Shown one piece after another: positions 26,021-34,854 of a stretch of DNA of 64,000 nt. Source of the DNA: Paenibacillus xylanilyticus (GTDB taxonomy: Bacteria > Bacillota > Bacilli > Paenibacillales > Paenibacillaceae); assembly GCF_009664365.1 (NCBI RefSeq), contig NZ_CP044310.1:3111001-3175000 (forward strand), read 5' to 3'. The notes under the pieces are model-generated. The model worked only from the letters and a program-made list of their open reading frames with translations. It was not told where the DNA came from and did not search any database. The stretch's first letter is position 1; each line of letters starts with the position of its first letter. The position numbers and the translations under genes are program-made.

Positions 26021-26770
26021 ATGAAGAAGCCCATGATCGGAGTCCTGCCGCTGTATGATTCCAACAAAAAAAGTTACTGGATGCTTCCAGATTATATGAA
26101 CGCCATCGAGAGTGCTGGCGGAATTCCAGTGATGCTGCCGTTGACAACGAATCTCGAAATAATCGCAACTTTGGCAAATGAATTTGACGGGTTCTTGTTC
26201 ACGGGCGGACATGACATTAATCCGGAGCTTTATCAGGAAAATGCAGAGGATACCTGCGGGGAGTTATGCATGGAACGCGATATGATGGAGTCCTTGCTAT
26301 TTCAGAAAGTAATTGAACTCGATAAGCCTGCCTTCGGCATATGCCGGGGATTACAGCTGTTTAACGTGATACTGGGTGGATCTTTGTATCAGGATATTCC
26401 TACACAGCTTCAAGTAAGCAATACAATTAATCATAAGCAAAGCCCACCCTATACGAATCTGGTACACGATGTACATATTGAAAAAGGTAATTTGCTCCAT
26501 GACATCATTCAAACAGATACGATTAAAGTGAACAGTTACCATCATCAAGGAATCAAAATGCTTTCGCATAAGCTACAAGCAGCTGCAGTCGCTGAGGATG
26601 GAATTGTTGAATCCGTGGTGATGCCCAACCAAAAATTTGTACTGGCTGTGCAGTGGCATCCGGAGTACAGCTATACCGTAGATACATACAGCCAAAAGCT
26701 ATTTTCAGCCTTTGTTCGTTCTTGTACATTCGTTGGTTATGATATCGATATGGACGAGATAACAGCATAA
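26021..26770 (+). CDS. Class I glutamine amidotransferase-like hydrolase, PuuD/peptidase C26 type
   Basis: 249 residues, ATG 26021 behind TTAGGAGG; the upstream ATG at 25955 has no ribosome-binding site. Family of gamma-glutamyl-gamma-aminobutyrate hydrolases and relatives. Nucleophile Cys lies in FGICRGLQLFNV (about residue 113) with LFTGGHDINPELY upstream as oxyanion region; His and Glu of the triad are in AVQWHPEYS. The PuuD class acts in putrescine breakdown, but family members cleave various gamma-glutamyl compounds and there is no puu cluster here. Its terminator follows at once. Confidence 0.88.
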   Translation: MKKPMIGVLPLYDSNKKSYWMLPDYMNAIESAGGIPVMLPLTTNLEIIATLANEFDGFLFTGGHDINPELYQENAEDTCGELCMERDMMESLLFQKVIELDKPAFGICRGLQLFNVILGGSLYQDIPTQLQVSNTINHKQSPPYTNLVHDVHIEKGNLLHDIIQTDTIKVNSYHHQGIKMLSHKLQAAAVAEDGIVESVVMPNQKFVLAVQWHPEYSYTVDTYSQKLFSAFVRSCTFVGYDIDMDEITA

Positions 26771-26779
26771 AAATGGTAA

Positions 26780-26811
26780 AGCAGTCGATCGGTGCGATCG
26801 GCTGCTTTTAC
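26780..26811 (+). terminator. Intrinsic terminator
   Basis: AGCAGtCGATC ggtgc GATCGgCTGCT followed by TTT, after the amidotransferase gene. Confidence 0.75.
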
Positions 26812-26947
26812 TATTTTAAAGGCGCACTTAGGTTTGCGTATTATGGAAAAAGGGGAATTCTTACCTTCTTCAAACCAAGTCTGATATATTCCAGTTAGTA
26901 TAAGAGGGAGTGAAACTGATTTTTCTCTACTTAATCCAAACACTAAT

Positions 26948-27378
26948 CTAATCAATGTTTTCGATAAGCCAATGACCTTCTTTGTTCTTTGTAAAGAAAT
27001 ACGTTATGGCTGTATTCTCCACACTTGCATCCTCATGTTTTTTGGCATATCGAACGCCAATCCGAATTTGTTCACGGCCATCAATGGTTATCTTTTCTAG
27101 AAGGTCCAGATCATTAAACATAAACTGAGCGTTTTCTTCATCGAAAAAGAGGGATTCTTTCTGTGAACCTTCATAGAGATGGATTTTGAATTTCTTCTTA
27201 TCATTTTCAACAATACCATCAAGATTGCCTTTGAACTTTGAAATGATGTCATCATTAAAAAAGTCTTTTTTGTACCGTTCAAAATCAATGAACACACCTT
27301 TTTTAAAATCCTCCGCACCAATTTCCTTGAACTCCAATCCTTCGGGATCAATTAGTCTCTGCGATTCCGTTTATTCAT
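26948..27378 (-). pseudogene. Small unknown AT-rich gene, probable frameshift near the start
   Basis: No family recognised. The main frame (stop at 26948) encodes about 130 charged residues (LEFKEIGAEDFKKGVFIDFERYKK..., ending FFTKNKEGHWLIENID), resembling small NTF2-like or DUF4878-type domains. Its only start within that frame is TTG 27337, which lacks a ribosome-binding site, although the frame stays open upstream (RLIDPEG). TTGGAGGATATC is correctly spaced before ATG 27378, but that frame (MNKRNRRD) stops after eight codons at TAA. One missing or extra base around 27350-27360 would join MNKRNR to RLIDPEGLEF. Base composition is much more AT-rich than its neighbours. Could also be a live gene with a sequencing error. 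Confidence 0.5.
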
Positions 27379-27683
27379 TAAAGATATCCTCCAATTTCTA
27401 ATGATTTTGTACCATCAACTGCTTCAATTAATGAACAAAATGAATGGCAAAAGGTTTGAAACCACAAAGTAAAAGGGGAAATTTATAACTATTTATAATG
27501 TTTAAACATATGAAAAATTCACAATAGAAAGAACTTTCTACGTACTTTGCTTCTACCTACCGAATCAATCATATCTACTCACCCTCGTTGTTTAAAAAAG
27601 TTCACGATCCTTAAGAAAAACACAAGCACTTTTTCGAAGAAGTTGAATGATTCGCAGATTGATTCCTCTGAAATAAAAAAAGA

Positions 27684-27719
27684 AAGAACCCCTTGGTTGT
27701 ACTCAACTAAAGGGTTCTT
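27684..27719 (-). terminator. Terminator of the hydrolase gene (minus strand)
   Basis: AGAACCCttTAGTTGA and complementary TTGGTTGTACTCAACTA-AGGGTTCTT region form a hairpin; on the minus strand it is followed by TTCTTTTTTT. The stretch 27379-27683 between it and the small gene upstream is AT-rich and holds no convincing gene. Confidence 0.65.
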
Positions 27720-27748
27720 AATGAGTCTCGTTCGATGACATCGATCGA

Positions 27749-28608
27749 TTACAAGCTGCGCTGCGTTTCTACTGAATTTAGCGAATCATACTCCATTTTC
27801 ATTCCATCGAGGAAGGTTAACAATTCTTCGTTGAATTTCTCGGGTTCATCGAACAGCATGGCATGACCACTATCTTCAAATCTGACGATGCGAGAACCCG
27901 CAATGCTCTGTGAGGTTAGTTCTCCCAACTCAGGCTCAACAATTTTGTCTTTTTGTCCATGGAACACAACCGTTGGGATTTGTATTGCAGCGAGGTCTTC
28001 ACGAAGATCCTCATCTCGTAATGAAGCAGCAGCTTTGATCGTACCATGGTGTGATGCCTGATAACAGAGCGATTCCAGCCACACCAGCATACCCGGATTT
28101 GATTTTGATTTGGTAAATTTCAAACCGAATTTGTTAAGCATGGCAGGTCTGTTCTCATAGGTAGCATGTATTAACTGTGCTGTTACTTCGTCAGGCTCCA
28201 TCCCATACTCCATACCAGGCCGACGGGTAAAAGCGGGAGTAGCTGCTCCTGCCAAGAGAAGTCTCTTAATACCGTGGCGGTATGACGTGACATATAGCGA
28301 GATGCTATGGCTCCACCCATAGAGAATCCAACTAATGCTGCGTTCTCCAGCTGAAGTTCATCAATAACTGCACGAAGGTCATCTGCCATACGATCATATG
28401 AATAACTCTCCCAAGGCGCATCAGATTTACCGAAGCCACGAATATCCATTCCGATGCAACGGTAACCATGAGAGGCCAGCAAAGTATACTGATACTCAAA
28501 CATAAGATGGTTGGCTGGCCAGCCGTGCAGGAAGATAACCGGAACACCTTGACCGATATCTTCAATGTAAATTTTAACCTTGTCCTCCACTTGTACATAT
28601 TGTCCCAT
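27749..28608 (-). pseudogene. Alpha/beta hydrolase split by a frameshift
   Basis: One hydrolase reads in two frames. The first (28608 to about 28290) has MGQYVQVEDKVKIYIEDIGQG, the oxyanion region FLHGWPANHLMF, GMDIRGFGKSD and the nucleophile elbow GFSMGG. It then loses homology. A second frame from about 28290 to 27749 continues with RHGIKRLLLAGAATPAF, and has the catalytic acid in VVFHGQKDKIVEP and the base in FEDSGHAMLFDEP. The joined protein is about 286 residues, the normal size for haloperoxidase/esterase-type hydrolases. A single-base indel lies at about 28275-28300. Start ATG 28608 behind TAGGAGG. The TetR operator at 28784-28827 may control it. Whether the shift is real or a sequence error is unknown. 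Confidence 0.85.
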
Positions 28609-28783
28609 GTAAAATTCCTCCTAACCATTTATAGAAAGTCTTTTTCCTAATACAGTTGGCACTGTAACAACCTGAATAGTACGGTGTCATGTTGATCACT
28701 ATTAAACGCATGTCTGCTTGGGCAAACAACAATGTAATCTATAAATGGCTTGAAAGGACAGGGAGAATAAGCGAAAACTAAAT

Positions 28784-28827
28784 ATGAGAACGATCGGTAA
28801 AAATAACTCTTTACTGATCGTTCTCAT
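28784..28827. promoter_or_regulatory. Long inverted repeat, candidate TetR operator
   Basis: ATGAGAACGATCGGTAAA and TTTACTGATCGTTCTCAT (18-bp arms, one mismatch) flank 8 bases, between the divergent hydrolase and TetR genes. The half AGAACGATC recurs before the oxidoreductase gene. Confidence 0.7.
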
Positions 28828-28928
28828 TATGTTAGGAAGAATTCACAGGAAAAACAAACCAATGATCATCTGTAGAATCTTTAAAACGATTTAAACAAAT
28901 TACTATTGGTGAAGGGAGGGAACCTGAG

Positions 28929-29507
28929 ATGGCGAGAAGCAAGGAATTTGAGGAAAACGAAGTTTTAGATAAAGCCATGATGCTGTTCTGGGAGCAGGGG
29001 TATGAGAAAACGTCGATGAGTGATCTCGTTGAACATATGGGTATTCATCGCAGAAGCATTTATGATACGTTCACCGATAAACGTACCTTGTTCTTCAAAG
29101 CAATGGAACGGTTCGGTAATCGTACCGATGCCAAATTGGCCGCAGGCGTCAAGCAAGCCAAAACAGCCAAGGAAGCTCTTCATTTTATCTTTGATTATAT
29201 GAGCAGTACCGAAGAGGGGGAGCCACCTGGATGCATGTTTGTCAATTCTGCAGTGGAAATGGCCTGCCGGGATGAAGATGTAGATGCCAAAGCGGTTGGG
29301 GCCTTTGATAAAGTGGAGCAGCTTCTTGTGGAGCTCGTCACCTGGGGGCAAGAAAATGGGGAGTTCTCTAGCCAGTATGGCGCACAAGAATTAGCGGAGT
29401 ACTTGCATAATGCTCTAATCGGGATAAGGGTAATGGCCCGGACATCCGTGCCTAAGGAAAAGCTAGAGCGTATTTCCACAATGAGCATGCTTTTGTTAGA
29501 AAAATAA
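28929..29507 (+). CDS. TetR/AcrR-family repressor
   Basis: 192 residues, ATG behind GAAGGGAGG. N-terminal helix-turn-helix at about 8-55 (FEENEVLDKAMMLFWEQGYEKTSMSDLVEHMGIHRRSIYDTFTDKRTLFFKAM), ligand-binding helical domain after it with PPGCMFVNSAVEMACRDEDV. This matches the TetR subgroup controlling NAD(P)H oxidoreductases and short-chain dehydrogenases. Operator-like repeats lie upstream of itself and of the next gene, so autorepression and control of the downstream pair are likely. Inducer probably a reactive carbonyl or quinone; inferred only. Confidence 0.9.
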   Translation: MARSKEFEENEVLDKAMMLFWEQGYEKTSMSDLVEHMGIHRRSIYDTFTDKRTLFFKAMERFGNRTDAKLAAGVKQAKTAKEALHFIFDYMSSTEEGEPPGCMFVNSAVEMACRDEDVDAKAVGAFDKVEQLLVELVTWGQENGEFSSQYGAQELAEYLHNALIGIRVMARTSVPKEKLERISTMSMLLLEK

Positions 29508-29571
29508 GATGAAGTATTTCGTCCTGACGGGATATTAGAATGATTATACTCAATAAAAGCAAAACACGGAT

Positions 29572-29604
29572 GGTTAAGTGCAGGCCCAGCTCCTGCCTTA
29601 AACC
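29572..29604 (+). repeat. Hairpin between TetR and oxidoreductase genes
   Basis: GGTTAAGtGCAGG cccagct CCTGCcTTAAACC can fold with one mismatch, but has no T-run. Possibly a weak terminator or processing structure after the TetR gene. Confidence 0.4.
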
Positions 29605-29636
29605 AAATCTAGAGCATTATTTTTTGCGCCATTTTT

Positions 29637-29653
29637 AGAACGATCATTCTCAT
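29637..29653 (+). promoter_or_regulatory. Second candidate TetR operator
   Basis: AGAACGATCATTCTCAT repeats the AGAACGATC half and the TTCTCAT end of the 28784-28827 repeat, 25 bases before the oxidoreductase start. Confidence 0.6.
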
Positions 29654-29677
29654 ATAAAAACTAAGGAGTGTTTACAC

Positions 29678-30238
29678 ATGAAGACATTGATTATTGTAGC
29701 TCACCCGGATTTGCAAAATTCACGGATTAACCGGGCATTGGCTGATACGATGAGGGAGCAGCCGGATACGACAGTACATGTGCTGGATGAGTTTTATCAA
29801 GGTAAATCAATCGATGTGGCCCATGAGCAAGGGCTGTTGGAACGTCATGACCGGATTATTTTCCAATACCCTTTATATTGGTACAGTACGCCTCCACTCT
29901 TGAAGCAGTGGTTCGACGAGGTGCTCGCATACGGCTGGGCATTCGGCCCGGGTGGGGAGCATCTTCAAGGAAAAGAGATCGGCATCGCAATTTCTACAGC
30001 AGGTACTGCGGCTTCATATCAGCCCGGTGGATACAATCTATTTACAATTCGGGATATTGCAAAACCAATGGAGGCTCTCGCCAACTATGTCGGAGCCCAT
30101 TATTTGCCGCCATTTGCTATCCATAATGCCAATCATATCACGGATGAGCAGATCGCTATTAGCCAAGAGGCTTACGTGGATCATCTAAGAAGTGTAAGAC
30201 ATGTGCAAACATCGGGTTTGGTCACTATTAACAAATAA
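29678..30238 (+). CDS. NAD(P)H-dependent flavin oxidoreductase, KefF/MdaB type
   Basis: 186-residue cytosolic flavodoxin-fold quinone reductase. N-terminal MKTLIIVAHPDLQNSRINRAL (FMN phosphate loop), FQYPLYWYSTPPLLKQWFDEVLAYGWAFGPGG and a C-terminal HLRSVR are typical of the family that reduces quinones by two electrons. ATG behind TAAGGAG. Followed after 28 bases by a short-chain dehydrogenase in one operon under the TetR regulator. Electrophile or quinone detoxification is the likely use. Confidence 0.92.
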   Translation: MKTLIIVAHPDLQNSRINRALADTMREQPDTTVHVLDEFYQGKSIDVAHEQGLLERHDRIIFQYPLYWYSTPPLLKQWFDEVLAYGWAFGPGGEHLQGKEIGIAISTAGTAASYQPGGYNLFTIRDIAKPMEALANYVGAHYLPPFAIHNANHITDEQIAISQEAYVDHLRSVRHVQTSGLVTINK

Positions 30239-30266
30239 TCATAAAATTTCTGAGGAGGAACAAAAA

Positions 30267-30980
30267 ATGACAAACAATAAAATTGCATTGATAACTGGAG
30301 CAAATAAAGGAATTGGGTATGAGGTTGCAAGGCAGCTCGGGGAATTAAACATTACGGTTTTGGTAGCCGCACGCAATCAAGCAACAGCTGATGAAACAGC
30401 AAAGCAACTAAGCAAGAAAGGCATCGAAGCCGTGGGTGTGGAGCTGAATGTGACAAACCCGGAGCATATTGCGAAGGTAACCAGATGGATAAGTGACACG
30501 TATGGTCGATTGGATATCCTGGTCAATAATGCAGGGGTATGGACTGAAAAAGAGGATTACGAAGGCGATGCACTGCGTGATACGTTTGAGGTCAATACAT
30601 TTGGTCCTTATTATCTCACAGAATCATTACTGCCTCTGCTTCTGAAAAGTGAGGGTGGTCGAATCGTTAATCAGAGCAGTGCTCTCGGTTCCATACAATT
30701 TCTGCTGACCAATGAGCTTGCACAGCGAATTGCCACACCTGCATATTCTGCATCCAAGGCAGCATTGAACATGCTGACAGCATATTGGGCCCAGAAAGCG
30801 CAAGGAACGAATCTTAAAGTGAATTCCGTACATCCCGGTTTGGTTAAAACACAAATGGGTGGTGAAAAGGCAGAGCTATCCCCAGAAGACGGTGCCAAAA
30901 CGGCTGTGCGTCTGGCTACCTTGTCTGAAGACGGTCCAACAGGTAGCTTCTACTATATGGATAGTCAGCTTCCTTGGTAA
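30267..30980 (+). CDS. Short-chain dehydrogenase/reductase, carbonyl reductase-like
   Basis: 237 residues, ATG 30267 behind GAGGAGG (an upstream frame from 30201 overlaps the previous gene and lacks a site). Classical SDR signatures: NADPH loop ALITGANKGIGYEVARQLG (about 8-27), NNAGVW, Ser in NQSSALGS, active-site YSASKAALNML and NSVHPGLVKTQMGG. The TGANKGIG variant and the substrate loop resemble plant/animal carbonyl reductases. It shares an operon with a quinone reductase, supporting a role in reducing reactive carbonyls. Confidence 0.93.
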   Translation: MTNNKIALITGANKGIGYEVARQLGELNITVLVAARNQATADETAKQLSKKGIEAVGVELNVTNPEHIAKVTRWISDTYGRLDILVNNAGVWTEKEDYEGDALRDTFEVNTFGPYYLTESLLPLLLKSEGGRIVNQSSALGSIQFLLTNELAQRIATPAYSASKAALNMLTAYWAQKAQGTNLKVNSVHPGLVKTQMGGEKAELSPEDGAKTAVRLATLSEDGPTGSFYYMDSQLPW

Positions 30981-30987
30981 ATCATCA

Positions 30988-31012
30988 AAGCCGCATATCG
31001 CGGCTTTTTTTG
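30988..31012 (+). terminator. Intrinsic terminator
   Basis: AAGCCGC atat GCGGCTT followed by a T-run, ending the TetR-controlled operon. Confidence 0.85.
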
Positions 31013-31041
31013 TTGATGGATGATAGATGAAGAAGCAACAA

Positions 31042-31059
31042 ACGTTTGAATCCAAACGT
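31042..31059 (+). promoter_or_regulatory. Inverted repeat upstream of the DUF3221 lipoprotein
   Basis: ACGTTTG aatc CAAACGT, perfect 7-bp arms, between terminator and gene; possible operator. Confidence 0.4.
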
Positions 31060-31098
31060 CTAATATAGGAGGTAGCTGTGTTGTGAGGAGGAATATAA

Positions 31099-31449
31099 TT
31101 GAGAAAATCGGTCATAGGTGTGACGCTGCTCGTTCTTCTATGTACACTTAGTGGATGCCAAGTATTCTCGACAAGTGAAGTTGGGGATTACATCCTTCAG
31201 AAGGAAGAAGATCGAATTCTTGTAGCGGAGAATATATCTAGAGAAGATGCGGATCAACCTTTTGGCGATCTTAGAGAAAAAAAGGTAACCATAATCCATT
31301 ATATTGTTGAAGATTCGGAGCTCCTTGAGCAGCTTGAAGTAGGGGACAAAGTTAAAATTACTCCCAAAGTGAATGAGGAAGGGTTCTATCATGTTAAACA
31401 ATCTGATCCACCTCAGATTATCGCAGGCAGGATTGAGCGAGAGGAATAA
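31099..31449 (+). CDS. DUF3221-like lipoprotein
   Basis: 116 residues, TTG start behind GAGGAGG. Signal peptide with lipobox LSGCQ (Cys about 20). The mature domain (GDYILQKEEDRILVAENISREDA..., ending IIAGRIEREE) matches the pattern of YobA-like DUF3221 lipoproteins, an OB-like small beta domain with VGDKVKI. Exported and membrane-attached; function unknown. No clear terminator follows. Confidence 0.75.
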   Translation: MRKSVIGVTLLVLLCTLSGCQVFSTSEVGDYILQKEEDRILVAENISREDADQPFGDLREKKVTIIHYIVEDSELLEQLEVGDKVKITPKVNEEGFYHVKQSDPPQIIAGRIEREE

Positions 31450-32393
31450 TCCATAAACTTCAATAGTTTCTATAGTAAATAAGTACAAAGAAAAGGGAGA
31501 ACAATATAAATGGGTAAAGGTGTAAAGTTTCAATAACTTTAGTAACTATACTAATGTCTGTTGATAAACTTGATTCCATAAATAACTTATTGTTTCCGGG
31601 AATGCATTAAGGACTTGCATTTCTTGCGAATATGGTTCGTGACCTTATAAAATTGTTCTTTCTACAGTGAAGAAGATGATCACTCATATGTTCCTGTTAC
31701 ATTGTGCAAACTACATGTAAGCATCAGAGCAGAAGAAAACACCATAATGAAATGTCATTAACCCGCTCGGAAAACTAAAACGAAAACCCATATCTGATTA
31801 AAGGAACGTCTGGACCAGAATGAGGAAAAAAGTTTTTTTGAGTTATCCCTTGATTTTTTTAAAAGTGTTTGTTATTGTTTAACCTGTGATTTTGGAAAGC
31901 AGTTATATCAATTGGAACGAGCACTTTCCAGCAGATAATTTTTGACCACTTCCTTGAGGGAGTCAAGGCCATACGGACAGCCGGGTCAAACGCCGATTGG
32001 CAACTTATGTTGCCTTATTGATTGAGTTAAAAGCTCAAATTTTATAAGTTGGTTACTTTACAACCAGTGCAATAGCACATCAACTTGTGAAACGGTCAAT
32101 AAGAGTGGTAAAGGCGAATTATTTGCTATATAGACTCTGATCTGATATTGATATACATGAGGGAGCTTTCCACCAGAGGAGTTCTTTGAACTTTTTTGGT
32201 TATGGAGACTTTACGTTTTTTCACGATGTATATCGACAAGCAAGTGGGATGATGCGCGGATTGCGGCATTTATTCACCTTGCTTTTTTTGTTGTCAGGAA
32301 TTGACGGAAGTTGAACAATGATGAGAAGACCTTGAAACGGACAATTGAATCAAAAACCAAAAAAATCTACATATGGGATAGGAGAATGTAAAA
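31450..32393. other. Gene-free 940-bp region with a decayed coding remnant
   Basis: No frame with a start, ribosome-binding site and coding character. At 31510 a good GGGAGA site precedes an eight-codon frame (MGKGVKFQ, stop). At 31941-32021 (plus) 26 codons read FDHFLEGVKAIRTAGSNADW then QLMLPY, stop; shifting frame at about 32015 continues LIELKAQIL. This looks like a worn protein gene. The last 50 bases carry the ribosome-binding site GGATAGGAG of the next gene. Confidence 0.5.
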
Positions 32394-33632
32394 ATGGGAA
32401 AAGCACTAATCATCGGCGCCGGCGGCGTGGCTTCTGTGGCAGTACACAAATGCGTTCAAAATAGCGAAGTTTTTGAGGAAATCTGTATTGCGAGTCGTAC
32501 CAAATCCAAATGTGATGATCTCAAAGCGAAGCTGGACGGTGGCAAAACAAAAATCACTACAGCACAAGTGGACGCGGATAATGTAGATGAATTGATTGCT
32601 TTGATCAACGAAGTTAAACCGGATATCGTTATGAACCTGGCTTTGCCTTATCAAGATCTGACGATCATGGATGCGTGCCTTGCAACTAAAACTCACTACA
32701 TGGATACGGCAAACTATGAGCCAGAAGATACTGCAAAATTCGAATATAGCTGGCAATGGGATTACAAAGAGCGTTTTGAAAAAGCAGGAATCACTGCACT
32801 GCTAGGCAGCGGTTTTGACCCAGGCGTAACTGGCGTATTCTCTGCCTATGCCCTGAAGCACTACTTTGACGAAATCGAGTACATCGACATCCTGGACTGC
32901 AACGGCGGCGATCACGGCTATCCGTTCGCAACCAACTTTAACCCGGAAATCAACATCCGCGAAGTTTCGGCAAACGGAAGATACTGGGAGAATGGTGAAT
33001 GGATCGAAACCAAACCGATGGAAATCAAACGTGTCTACGACTTCAAGGAAGTTGGCGAAAAAGACATGTACCTGTTGTACCATGAAGAGCTGGAATCTTT
33101 GGCGAAAAACATTCCTGGCTTGAAACGGATTCGTTTCTTCATGACATTTGGCCAAAGCTACCTGACTCACCTGAAAGCACTTGAAAATGTGGGCATGACT
33201 TCCATCGAACCTATCGAATTCGAAGGCAAACAAATCATCCCGCTGCAGTTCCTGAAGGCGGTACTGCCTGACCCGGCATCCCTTGGACCACGTACTGTGG
33301 GCAAAACGAACATTGGCTGCATTTTCAAAGGCAAAAAAGACGGCAAGGACAAAACCTACTACGTTTACAACATCTGTGATCACCAAGAGTGCTACAAAGA
33401 GGTTGGTTCCCAAGCTATCTCGTATACTACAGGCGTTCCAGCAATGATCGGCGCAGCTATGGTCATGACAGGCAAATGGAACAAACCAGGCGTATACAAC
33501 GTGGAAGAGTTCAACCCGGATCCGTTCATGGAAGAGCTGAACAAATGGGGACTTCCATGGGTAGAAGACTTCAACCCGGTTCTTGTTGACGAACTGCCAG
33601 AAGAAGTGAAAGAATCGGAGCTCGTTCGTTAA
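32394..33632 (+). CDS. Carboxynorspermidine/carboxyspermidine dehydrogenase (saccharopine dehydrogenase family)
   Basis: 412-residue cytosolic NADPH enzyme that condenses putrescine (or diaminopropane) with aspartate semialdehyde to carboxyspermidine. Rossmann start MGKALIIGAGGVASVAVHKC, NLALPYQDLTIMDACL, HYMDTANYEP, GSGFDPGVTGVFSAYALKH and FFMTFGQSYLTHLKALENVGMT are all signatures of the CASDH/CANSDH group rather than of lysine-pathway saccharopine dehydrogenase. The decarboxylase gene follows after one base, which settles the pathway. ATG behind GGATAGGAG. Confidence 0.93.
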   Translation: MGKALIIGAGGVASVAVHKCVQNSEVFEEICIASRTKSKCDDLKAKLDGGKTKITTAQVDADNVDELIALINEVKPDIVMNLALPYQDLTIMDACLATKTHYMDTANYEPEDTAKFEYSWQWDYKERFEKAGITALLGSGFDPGVTGVFSAYALKHYFDEIEYIDILDCNGGDHGYPFATNFNPEINIREVSANGRYWENGEWIETKPMEIKRVYDFKEVGEKDMYLLYHEELESLAKNIPGLKRIRFFMTFGQSYLTHLKALENVGMTSIEPIEFEGKQIIPLQFLKAVLPDPASLGPRTVGKTNIGCIFKGKKDGKDKTYYVYNICDHQECYKEVGSQAISYTTGVPAMIGAAMVMTGKWNKPGVYNVEEFNPDPFMEELNKWGLPWVEDFNPVLVDELPEEVKESELVR

Positions 33633-33633
33633 G

Positions 33634-34761
33634 ATGCGGTTTGAGCAATTACCGACACCATGCTTTGTTGTTGATGAGGCGCTTATTGAGAAAAATGTAA
33701 AAATCCTTAACGGTGTCATGCAGCGTACAGGTGCCAAAATCGTACTGGCTCAAAAGGCATTTTCCATGACAGCGATGTATCCACTAATCGGACAATATTT
33801 GAGCGGGGCAACGGCAAGCGGGTTGTATGAAGCCCGTCTGGGCCACGAGGAAATGGGCAAAGAGAATCATGTATTTGCTCCAGCCTACCGCGAAGACGAG
33901 ATCGATGAGATTATTTCAATCTGCGATCACATTATTTTCAACTCTTTTTCGCAGCTTGCGAAATTTAAGGATAAAGCACTTCAGGCTGGCCGCAAGATAG
34001 GCTTGCGTATCAATCCTGAATGTTCAACCCAGGAAGGGCACGAGATTTATGATCCGTGCTCTCCGGGTTCCCGTTTTGGTGCCAAACAGGAGGATTTCCG
34101 TGCAGAGCTGCTGGAAGGCGTCTCCGGTTTGCATTTCCATACACTATGTCAGCAAAATTCCGACGATCTGGAAACAACGCTGAACGCAGTCGAAGAGAAG
34201 TTCGGACAATGGCTTCCTCAAATGGAGTGGATTAACTTCGGTGGTGGACACCACATTACACGTGAAGATTATGACATTCCAAGACTGGAAGCATGCATCA
34301 AACGCATGCAGGACAAATATGGCCTGGAAGTTTATCTGGAGCCAGGGGAAGCTGTTGCGCTTAACGCGGGTTATCTGGTGACTTCGGTGCTGGATTTCCA
34401 CAAAAACGGAATGGACATTGCCATTCTGGATACGTCAGCCACTTGTCACATGCCAGACGTACTGGAAATGCCATATCGTCCGCCGCTTGTTGGCTCCGGA
34501 GAAGCAGGAGAGAAGCCTCACCTGTACCGTCTTGGCGGTCAAACTTGCCTGTCAGGTGATGTTATTGGAGATTATTCGTTTGATGAGCCTTTGAAAGAAG
34601 GCGATCGTCTGGTCTTTGAAGATATGGCGATCTATTCCATGGTCAAAACGAATACATTCAACGGAATGCCATTGCCAGCCATCGCTGTAAAACGCAAAGA
34701 CGGCGATTGTGAAGTTGTCCGTGAATTCGGATATCAGGATTTCAAAATGAGACTTGCTTAA
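33634..34761 (+). CDS. nspC: Carboxynorspermidine/carboxyspermidine decarboxylase
   Basis: 375-residue PLP fold-III decarboxylase producing spermidine (or norspermidine). PLP Lys in VLAQKAFSM (about residue 42), RINPECSTQEGHEIYDPCSPGSRFG, HFHTLCQQN, WINFGGGHHITRED, LEPGEAVALNAGYL and the substrate-binding CLSGDVIGDYSF near residue 310. Overall smaller than ornithine/DAP decarboxylases, as expected for NspC. Its start is one base past the upstream stop, so both are co-translated. Together they form the S-adenosylmethionine-independent spermidine route. Terminator follows. Confidence 0.95.
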   Translation: MRFEQLPTPCFVVDEALIEKNVKILNGVMQRTGAKIVLAQKAFSMTAMYPLIGQYLSGATASGLYEARLGHEEMGKENHVFAPAYREDEIDEIISICDHIIFNSFSQLAKFKDKALQAGRKIGLRINPECSTQEGHEIYDPCSPGSRFGAKQEDFRAELLEGVSGLHFHTLCQQNSDDLETTLNAVEEKFGQWLPQMEWINFGGGHHITREDYDIPRLEACIKRMQDKYGLEVYLEPGEAVALNAGYLVTSVLDFHKNGMDIAILDTSATCHMPDVLEMPYRPPLVGSGEAGEKPHLYRLGGQTCLSGDVIGDYSFDEPLKEGDRLVFEDMAIYSMVKTNTFNGMPLPAIAVKRKDGDCEVVREFGYQDFKMRLA

Positions 34762-34788
34762 TTAGCTATTATATATATTATCAATAAC

Positions 34789-34827
34789 AAAACCGGATTC
34801 CCGATAAGGAATCCGGTTTTTATTTTT
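34789..34827 (+). terminator. Intrinsic terminator after nspC
   Basis: AAAACCGGATTCC cgataa GGAATCCGGTTTT with T-rich tail TATTTTT. Confidence 0.9.
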
Positions 34828-34854
34828 GTAGATGCACTACGATGAACGTAGGAA

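Noticed and set aside
27547..27738. 63-codon plus-strand frame
   Set aside because: It lies opposite the hydrolase terminator, has no ribosome-binding site and no recognisable sequence; composition is that of AT-rich intergenic DNA.
31921..32240. Possible lysine or other known riboswitch ahead of the spermidine operon
   Set aside because: I could not match the conserved cores of lysine, ykkC or other common riboswitches; left as unexplained non-coding DNA.
32802..33737. Long minus-strand frame (311 codons)
   Set aside because: Shadow of the carboxynorspermidine dehydrogenase gene caused by codon bias; the sense-strand protein is unambiguous.
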